Positions 58,702 to 64,000 of a DNA stretch of 64,000 nt are shown in pieces. The number at the start of each line of letters is the position of its first letter. Position 1 is the first letter of the stretch. A program made the translations under genes and the position numbers. The stretch is taken from the NCBI RefSeq assembly GCF_004151485.1, contig NZ_SBFF01000002.1, forward strand, positions 372,001 to 436,000, read 5' to 3'. The notes beneath the pieces are model-generated. The model had not been told where the DNA came from and searched no databases. It saw only the letters and a list, made by a program, of their open reading frames with translations. Source of the stretch: Sphingosinicella sp. CPCC 101087 (GTDB lineage Bacteria > Pseudomonadota > Alphaproteobacteria > Sphingomonadales > Sphingomonadaceae).

Positions 58702-61245
58702 ATGAAGCTCGTCGTCGTCGAATCCCCGGCCAAGGCCAAGACCATCGAAAAATATCTCGGCAGCGGCTATCGTGTGCTCGCCTCCTACGGCCATGTCCGC
58801 GACCTTCCCGCCAAGGACGGGTCGGTCGATCCCGACGACGGCTTCGCCATGCAGTGGGAGGCCTATCCCGACAAGGCGCGCCAGCTGAAGGCGATCAGCG
58901 ACGAGGCGAAGAAGGCCGATTCCCTGATCCTCGCCACCGACCCTGACCGGGAAGGCGAGGCGATCAGCTGGCACGTCCAGGAGGTGCTGCAGAAGCGCAA
59001 GACGCTGCCCGCTTCGGTCGAGCGAGTCACGTTCAACGCCATCACCAAGGCGGCCGTGACCGAGGCGATGCTGCACCCGCGCGGCCTCGACGAGGACCTG
59101 ATCGACGCCTATCGCGCCCGCCGCGCGCTCGACTATCTGGTCGGCTTCACCCTCTCGCCGGTGCTGTGGCGAAAGCTGCCCGGCGCCAAGTCGGCCGGCC
59201 GGGTCCAGTCGGTGGCGCTACGGCTGATCGTCGACCGCGAGCGCGAGATCGAGCTGTTCCGCGCCCAGGAATATTGGAGCGTCACGGCGACGATGGAGGC
59301 CGACGGAACCGAGTTTCTCGGCCGCCTCGTCCGCTACAATGGCGAGAAGATCGACCGCCTCACGATCGGCGACCAGGGCACCGCCGAGGCCGCCAAGCTG
59401 GCGGTCGAGCAGGGGCGCTTCACGGTCGCATCGGTCGAGACCAAGCCGCTCAGCCGCAATCCGCCGCCGCCTTTCACCACCTCGACCCTCCAGCAGGAGG
59501 CGGCCCGCAAGCTCGGACTGTCGGCCACCCGGACGATGCGCCTTGCCCAGGACCTCTATGAAGACGGATCGATCACCTACATGCGAACCGACGGGGTCCA
59601 GATGGCGCCCGAGGCGATCTCCGCTGCCCGCCGCGCCGTCGCCGACCGCTACGATTCCGGCTACGTTCCGGACAAGCCGCGCCACTACGAGACCAAGGCG
59701 AAGAATGCGCAGGAAGCGCACGAGGCGATCCGGCCGACCGATTTTTCCCGCGATCGTGCGGGATCGGGCGACCATGCCCGCCTCTACGAGCTGATCTGGA
59801 AGCGGGCGCTGGCCAGCCAGATGGCCTCGGCGCGGCTGGAGCGGACCACCGCCGAGCTGACCGACGGCACCGGCCGGCACGCGCTTCGCGCGACTGGCCA
59901 GGTGGTCCTCTTCCCCGGCTTCCTCGCGCTGTACGAGGAGGGGCGCGACGATCCTGATCGCAGCTCCGGCAAAAATGCCTCCGCTGATGAGGCGGACGAG
60001 GAATCGCGCCGCCTGCCGCGGCTGCGGGACGGCGACCGGCCGCATATGAAGGCGGTCCATGCCGAGCAACATTTCACCCAGCCGCCGCCGCGTTATTCGG
60101 AAGCCAGCATCGTCAAGAAGATGGAGGAGCTCGGCATCGGGCGGCCTTCCACCTACGCCTCGACGATCCAGACGCTTCGCGACCGCGAATATGTGCGCGA
60201 GGAGAAGAAGAGGCTGGTGCCGGAGGAAAGCGGGCGGTTGCTGACCGCCTTTCTCGAGCGATTCTTCGAGCGCTACGTCTCCTACGATTTCACCGCCCAC
60301 CTCGAGGACGAGCTGGACGACATATCCGGCGGCCGCACCGAGTGGCGGCGGGTGCTCGAAGAATTCTGGCGGGACTTCAAGCCGAAGACCGCCGAGATCA
60401 TGGAGCAGAAGCCCTCCGACATCACGGCGGCGCTCGACGATTTCCTGGCGCCCTGGCTGTTTCCCGACAAAGGCGACGGCAGCGACCCTCGGCTCTGCCC
60501 GGCCTGCGGCGAGGGGCGGCTCGGACTGCGCGGCGGGCGCTACGGCGCCTTCGTCGCCTGTTCCAACTATCCCGACTGTAAGTTCACCCGCCGCTTCGGG
60601 GCGGATTCCGGCGAGGAGGACCAGGGGCCGCAGGTGCTCGGGGAAGATCCCGAGACCGGCGAGACGGTGAGCCTGCGCTCCGGCCGTTTCGGTCCCTATG
60701 TCCAGCTCGGCGAGGGCAAGGACGCGAAGCGAAGCTCGCTTCCCAAGGACGTGCCGTCGGAGGCGCTCGACCTGGACATGGCGCTGAAACTGCTTTCGCT
60801 CCCCCGCACGATCGGAAACCATCCCGAAAGCGGCAAGCCGATCACCGCGAGCATCGGCCGATACGGCCCCTATCTCGCCCATGACGGCAAATATGCGAAG
60901 CTCGCTTCGACCGCCGAGGTGTTCGAGGTCGGCATGAACGCGGCGGTGGCGAAGCTCGCAGACGCGGCGGCCGGCGGCGGGCGTGCCCGCGGCTCGCGCG
61001 AGCCATTGCGGGTGCTCGGGGCCCATCCCACGTCCGGCGCGGAGATCCGCCTGATGGAGGGACGGTTCGGACCCTATGTCACGGACGGGGTGACGAACGC
61101 CACGCTGGCGCGCACCGCCTCTCCGGACGCCCTGACCCTGGAGGAAGCGGCGCAGCTGATCGATGCGCGCGCGGCCAAGGGACCGGCGAAGAAAAAGGGA
61201 CGGCGTGCCCCGGCCAAGGCCGCCGCACGGAAGAAGAAGTCCTAG
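58702..61245 (+). CDS. topA: DNA topoisomerase I
   Basis: An 847-aa type IA topoisomerase relaxing negative supercoils. A Toprim domain (LVVVESPAKAKTIEKYLG, TDPDREGEAISWH), core domains and the active-site Tyr in SITYMRTDG near 293 are present. One zinc ribbon (LCPACGEGRLGLRGGRYGAF...) near 595 is followed by repeated Topo_C-like modules (SLRSGRFGPYVQLGE, ASIGRYGPYLAHDG, LMEGRFGPYV) and a Lys/Ala-rich DNA-binding tail. Normal for alphaproteobacteria. Confidence 0.97.
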   Translation: MKLVVVESPAKAKTIEKYLGSGYRVLASYGHVRDLPAKDGSVDPDDGFAMQWEAYPDKARQLKAISDEAKKADSLILATDPDREGEAISWHVQEVLQKRKTLPASVERVTFNAITKAAVTEAMLHPRGLDEDLIDAYRARRALDYLVGFTLSPVLWRKLPGAKSAGRVQSVALRLIVDREREIELFRAQEYWSVTATMEADGTEFLGRLVRYNGEKIDRLTIGDQGTAEAAKLAVEQGRFTVASVETKPLSRNPPPPFTTSTLQQEAARKLGLSATRTMRLAQDLYEDGSITYMRTDGVQMAPEAISAARRAVADRYDSGYVPDKPRHYETKAKNAQEAHEAIRPTDFSRDRAGSGDHARLYELIWKRALASQMASARLERTTAELTDGTGRHALRATGQVVLFPGFLALYEEGRDDPDRSSGKNASADEADEESRRLPRLRDGDRPHMKAVHAEQHFTQPPPRYSEASIVKKMEELGIGRPSTYASTIQTLRDREYVREEKKRLVPEESGRLLTAFLERFFERYVSYDFTAHLEDELDDISGGRTEWRRVLEEFWRDFKPKTAEIMEQKPSDITAALDDFLAPWLFPDKGDGSDPRLCPACGEGRLGLRGGRYGAFVACSNYPDCKFTRRFGADSGEEDQGPQVLGEDPETGETVSLRSGRFGPYVQLGEGKDAKRSSLPKDVPSEALDLDMALKLLSLPRTIGNHPESGKPITASIGRYGPYLAHDGKYAKLASTAEVFEVGMNAAVAKLADAAAGGGRARGSREPLRVLGAHPTSGAEIRLMEGRFGPYVTDGVTNATLARTASPDALTLEEAAQLIDARAAKGPAKKKGRRAPAKAAARKKKS

Positions 61246-61338
61246 CAAGAACCGTGAATCCCGAAGGCCGGCGTTGACGCCTCGTTAACGACAACCGCTG
61301 CAACGAGGTTTACCTTGTTGGCTTAAAGAGGTGACGTC

Positions 61339-61872
61339 GTGCGTACCGGCAAGCTCAGTATCGGCCGCGGGCACCAGATCGGTGAGGCGACGGCTCCAAT
61401 GCCTCGCCTCTCGCTGGTTCCTCGGGAAGAGCCCGCCGCCTGCGCGCCTGTTTCTGTTGTGCAGCTTAAGACGCCGCCGGCCCCCGTGCCGGCGGCGCCT
61501 TCCTTCGAGCCGCCGGCGGCCGTACCCGCATCCCCGGAATATCATCTCGTCCATGACCGGCTGACGGCGATCGAACGGCTTGCCCGATTGCGCGACCAGG
61601 GAGCGCTGAGCGAGTCGGAATATGAAGCGGAGAAAGCGCTGATCCTGGCGCTGCCCGCGGACGAGCTGTTGCTGCATTCGGCGGTGCCCGAGCCGAAGCC
61701 GTCGGCCTTCCAGGGGCCGCACCGGGCGCAGGGCCCCTCGCTGCTGTCCCGCTTGCTCGACTGGCGGCTCATTATCCTTGCGCTCGCCGCCGGCCTGGGC
61801 CTCTCGTATGCGATCCAGCCGCGAGAGACCCTGCGCTTCATCGATGAGGCGCTGCGCCTGCTCGGAGCGTGA
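61339..61872 (+). CDS. SHOCT-domain membrane protein of unknown function
   Basis: A 177-aa protein. It has a Pro/Ala-rich N-terminus, a short SHOCT-like helical motif (IERLARLRDQGALSESEYEA, about 76-96) and one C-terminal membrane helix (LIILALAAGLGLSYAI). SHOCT domains are small oligomerisation modules (family knowledge). GTG start behind AAAGAGGTGACGTC. No partner is evident; it stands between topA and the convergent moeB-like gene. Confidence 0.75.
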   Translation: MRTGKLSIGRGHQIGEATAPMPRLSLVPREEPAACAPVSVVQLKTPPAPVPAAPSFEPPAAVPASPEYHLVHDRLTAIERLARLRDQGALSESEYEAEKALILALPADELLLHSAVPEPKPSAFQGPHRAQGPSLLSRLLDWRLIILALAAGLGLSYAIQPRETLRFIDEALRLLGA

Positions 61873-61920
61873 CCCCGAGGCGGCGCGGCCACCGGGTCGC
61901 GATATCGCCGCTCCTCGGAT

Positions 61921-62679
61921 TCATCCCTTTCCGCATGTCCGACAGGCCGGATCCTTGACGATCCTGATCGACTTGAGTGTGGGTCCGAGGCCGTCGAAGA
62001 CGTGTAGCCGGCCGGCCTGATCGCTGCCGAAGCCGGTAATCTGACGGATCGTCTCCATCGCCGCCCAGCTCCCGGCGATGCCGGTCAGCGCGCCGAGCAC
62101 GCCGAGCGCGGAGCAGGTGTCGCAATCCTCGGCATCGAACGCGTCGCCGACGTAGCAGCGATAGCAGGGCTTGTCCGTTTCCCAGCCGCGGAACGTGCCG
62201 ATCTGCGCCTGGAACTGGCCGATCGCCGCCGAGACGAGCGGAATCCGGGCCGCCGTGGCCCGGTCCGAAACCAGCAGCCGGGTGGCGAAATTGTCGCTGC
62301 CGTCGAGGATCACGTCCGCACCGGCGAGCAGGTCTGCCACATTGTCCGGCCCCAGGCGCGCCCGGATTCCCTCGAAGCGAAGGTCCGGATCGAGCCGGGC
62401 CGCCGCCTCGCCGGCGACCTCCACCTTCGGCCGTCCGACGTCGGCCGTGCCGAACAGCACCTGACGCTGGAGATTGTCGAGGCTGACGGTGTCGTCGTCG
62501 AACACGCGCAACGCGCCGACCCCGGCCGCAGCGAGATACTGGACGGCCGGCGAACCGATGCCGCCGGCGCCGACGATCGCGACCGTCGATCCGAGCAGCC
62601 GGCGCTGGCCCTCGCCGCCTATCTCCTTGAGAACGATATGGCGGGCGTAGCGGTCGAGCTGGGCGTCGGTGAGCGTCAA
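61921..62679 (-). CDS. moeB: ThiF/MoeB-type sulfur-carrier adenylyltransferase
   Basis: A 252-aa E1-like enzyme adenylating the C-terminus of a ubiquitin-like sulfur carrier (MoaD or ThiS). Visible features: [30 protein letters not shown] (nucleotide loop, about 37-50), DGSDNFATR near 128, the candidate catalytic Cys in [10 protein letters not shown] near 190, and zinc Cys pairs CYRC and CRTC. It lacks a rhodanese domain. MoeB versus ThiF cannot be settled. The start is a TTG overlapping the dut stop (TTGA). Confidence 0.85.
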   Translation of the reverse strand: MTLTDAQLDRYARHIVLKEIGGEGQRRLLGSTVAIVGAGGIGSPAVQYLAAAGVGALRVFDDDTVSLDNLQRQVLFGTADVGRPKVEVAGEAAARLDPDLRFEGIRARLGPDNVADLLAGADVILDGSDNFATRLLVSDRATAARIPLVSAAIGQFQAQIGTFRGWETDKPCYRCYVGDAFDAEDCDTCSALGVLGALTGIAGSWAAMETIRQITGFGSDQAGRLHVFDGLGPTLKSIRIVKDPACRTCGKG

Positions 62680-63113
62680 CGCCCGGTCGACCCGAAGCCG
62701 CCGCCGCCGCGCGCCGTTTCGTCCAGGTCCTCGACCTCCTCGAACCGGCCCCGGAGAACGGGGGCGGGGACGAGCTGGGCAAGCCGTTCGCCGCGGACGA
62801 TCTCGAACGGCTCGCTGCCGAGGTTGGCGAGGATGACCTTCACCTCGCCACGATAATCGCTGTCGATCGTGCCGGGCGTGTTGAGCACCGAAAGGCCGTG
62901 CTTGAGCGCCAGGCCGGAGCGGGGCCGCACCTGGACCTCATAGCCATGGGGGATGGCGATCGCGAAGCCGGTGGCGACCGCGTGGCGCTCACCGGGCGCG
63001 AGTGTCAGGGTTTCGGCCGCCACGACGTCGAGGCCGGCGGCCTGGTCCGAGGCATAAGCGGGGAGGGGCAGGTCGCGGCCGTGCGGCAGCCGCTTCAACT
63101 TGATGTCGATCAT
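62676..63113 (-). CDS. dut: dUTP diphosphatase
   Basis: A 145-aa trimeric dUTPase hydrolysing dUTP to dUMP and pyrophosphate. All five motifs are present: AGLDVVA near 27, [11 protein letters not shown] near 62, [11 protein letters not shown] near 80, RGERLAQLV near 105 and [10 protein letters not shown] at the C-terminus. Its stop overlaps the start of the moeB-like gene. Part of a coaBC-doxX-dut-moeB run on the minus strand. Confidence 0.97.
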   Translation of the reverse strand: MIDIKLKRLPHGRDLPLPAYASDQAAGLDVVAAETLTLAPGERHAVATGFAIAIPHGYEVQVRPRSGLALKHGLSVLNTPGTIDSDYRGEVKVILANLGSEPFEIVRGERLAQLVPAPVLRGRFEEVEDLDETARGGGGFGSTGR

Positions 63114-63147
63114 CTTTTCTCCGGGCAGAGTCGGCGAAGCGCGTGGA

Positions 63148-63570
63148 TCATCGGGTCTTCGGAGCGATCAGCGCGTCGAGCGCGTAGCGCCCGCCGCCGG
63201 CAGTCGCGAAGAAGATCCCGAGGAAGACGAGGATCAAGGCGGGCCACCAGCCCGGAAAGTCCTGGGGCCAGTGGACCATCCACACCGCGACGATGAAGAC
63301 GAAGGTGGTGACGAGGCCGGCCCAGCGCGTGAGCAGGCCGAGGATCAGCGCGATCCCGCACAGGAACTGAGCCCACACGCACAGCGGCGCCATGATCTCC
63401 GGAGCCACGAAGCCGAACTGGACGAGGAAATGTTCGAATTCCTCCATCCGCTCGGTGCTGAAGATATTGTCGTGGCTCTGGTAGATGAGGAAGGCGCCGG
63501 TAACCCAGCGCAGCAGGAGAAGGCCCAGATCGCCGAATCCGGCCAGCGGGGTCAGGAGCAGCCAGCGCAT
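63148..63570 (-). CDS. DoxX-family membrane protein
   Basis: A 140-aa protein with four hydrophobic helices ([64 protein letters not shown]) and the DoxX-like GGGRYALD near the end. Members of this family are linked to quinone-dependent or redox membrane functions, but the role is uncertain. It lies 4 bp after coaBC and 34 bp before dut. Confidence 0.85.
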   Translation of the reverse strand: MRWLLLTPLAGFGDLGLLLLRWVTGAFLIYQSHDNIFSTERMEEFEHFLVQFGFVAPEIMAPLCVWAQFLCGIALILGLLTRWAGLVTTFVFIVAVWMVHWPQDFPGWWPALILVFLGIFFATAGGGRYALDALIAPKTR

Positions 63571-63574
63571 TCCG

Positions 63575-64000
63575 TCACGTCCTTTCCGTCAGGCGGCCGG
63601 CGATCCGCTCGGCCAGGCGCCGCGCGATCTCCGTCTTGGGCGCCTGTTCCCAGCTTTCGACCGTTTCGGCGGTGATCAGGTGGACCTGGTTGGATTCGCC
63701 CCCCATGACATCACCCGATACGTCATTGGCGACGATCCAGTCCGCATTCTTGGCGGAGCGCTTGTTCCGGGCTGTCTCGACCACATTGCCGGTCTCGGCG
63801 GCGAAGCCGACCAGCAAGGGCGGACGCTGAGGGGAGGCGGCGAGATTGGCGAGGATGTCGGGATTGGCGGACCATTCGAGCCGGGGCGGGCCCTCCGCTT
63901 TCTTGAGCTTGGCCGGGGCCGCCTCGACCTTCCAGTCGGCCACCGCGGCCACCAGTATCGCGGCATCGGCAGGGAGCGCCGCGCGCACCGCAGCGTCCAT
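63575..64000 (-). CDS. coaBC: Coenzyme A biosynthesis bifunctional protein CoaBC (C-terminal part)
   Basis: The last 141 residues of the phosphopantothenate-cysteine ligase (CoaB) half; the gene continues past the right edge, so the start is not seen. Visible CoaB motifs: AAVADWKVEA near the edge, PDILANLAASPQRPPLLVGFAAETGNVVE, KNADWIVANDVSG and FGGESNQVHLI-like MGGESNQVHLI. It joins cysteine to phosphopantothenate in CoA synthesis. Confidence 0.92.
   Translation of the reverse strand: MDAAVRAALPADAAILVAAVADWKVEAAPAKLKKAEGPPRLEWSANPDILANLAASPQRPPLLVGFAAETGNVVETARNKRSAKNADWIVANDVSGDVMGGESNQVHLITAETVESWEQAPKTEIARRLAERIAGRLTERT

Overview
The window is GC-rich chromosomal DNA from an alphaproteobacterium, most probably a sphingomonad. 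The evidence is a C4-pathway hemA (5-aminolevulinate synthase), TonB-dependent receptors, S9 and M28 peptidases and DUF5694-type exported proteins, and REP-like intergenic repeats of the kind seen in that group. No rRNA, CRISPR array, transposase or integrase was found. Two tRNAs (Glu-CTC and Lys-TTT) are present, both on the minus strand. The right edge cuts coaBC.

Layout. 1-8.0 kb: a curlin-repeat protein, a GNAT acetyltransferase, tRNA-Glu, then a PP2C phosphatase / Ser-Thr kinase pair facing a TagH-like FHA protein, and an OmpA-family protein. This is the phospho-threonine control cassette usually tied to type VI secretion, but no secretion structural gene is in the window. 8.1-29.0 kb: the most unusual region. 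Its plus-strand genes encode an 812-aa FAD oxidoreductase / double cNMP-binding / 16-Cys ferredoxin fusion, a b-type-cytochrome-like membrane protein, an FHA-TM-decaheme cytochrome and a CpdA-like phosphodiesterase. A CcmI/NrfG-like TPR protein is divergent from them. After a TonB receptor and a NarL-type two-component pair comes a tightly coupled minus-strand operon: a 5-site cytochrome c, a double HbpS/GlcG-domain lipoprotein, an outer-membrane beta-barrel and a 1383-aa decaheme-LVIVD protein. Read together, these look like an electron conduit from a cytoplasmic flavin/iron-sulfur module through a membrane cytochrome and periplasmic multihemes to the outer membrane, with possible cAMP and phospho-threonine input. 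I know of no described system with this composition.

29-41 kb: an acetolactate-synthase-like ThDP enzyme and an aldehyde dehydrogenase, a TetR regulator, a class A beta-lactamase-like lipoprotein, a ZnuD-like receptor with a Zur-box-like palindrome, an EF-hand protein and an EnvZ/OmpR-type pair. The EF-hand gene and the response regulator share a 12-bp promoter block. 41-64 kb: mostly housekeeping genes (folK, a family 5 uracil-DNA glycosylase, aguB/aguA, peptidases, rpsD, trmJ, nrdR, glyA, rpiB, hemA, murI, plsY, dprA, topA, a moeB-like gene, dut, a doxX-like gene, coaBC). Two repeat-driven rearrangements stand out here: a GIY-YIG-TrmJ in-frame fusion made across a REP element, and a degenerate duplicate of the aguB 3' end embedded in REP copies.
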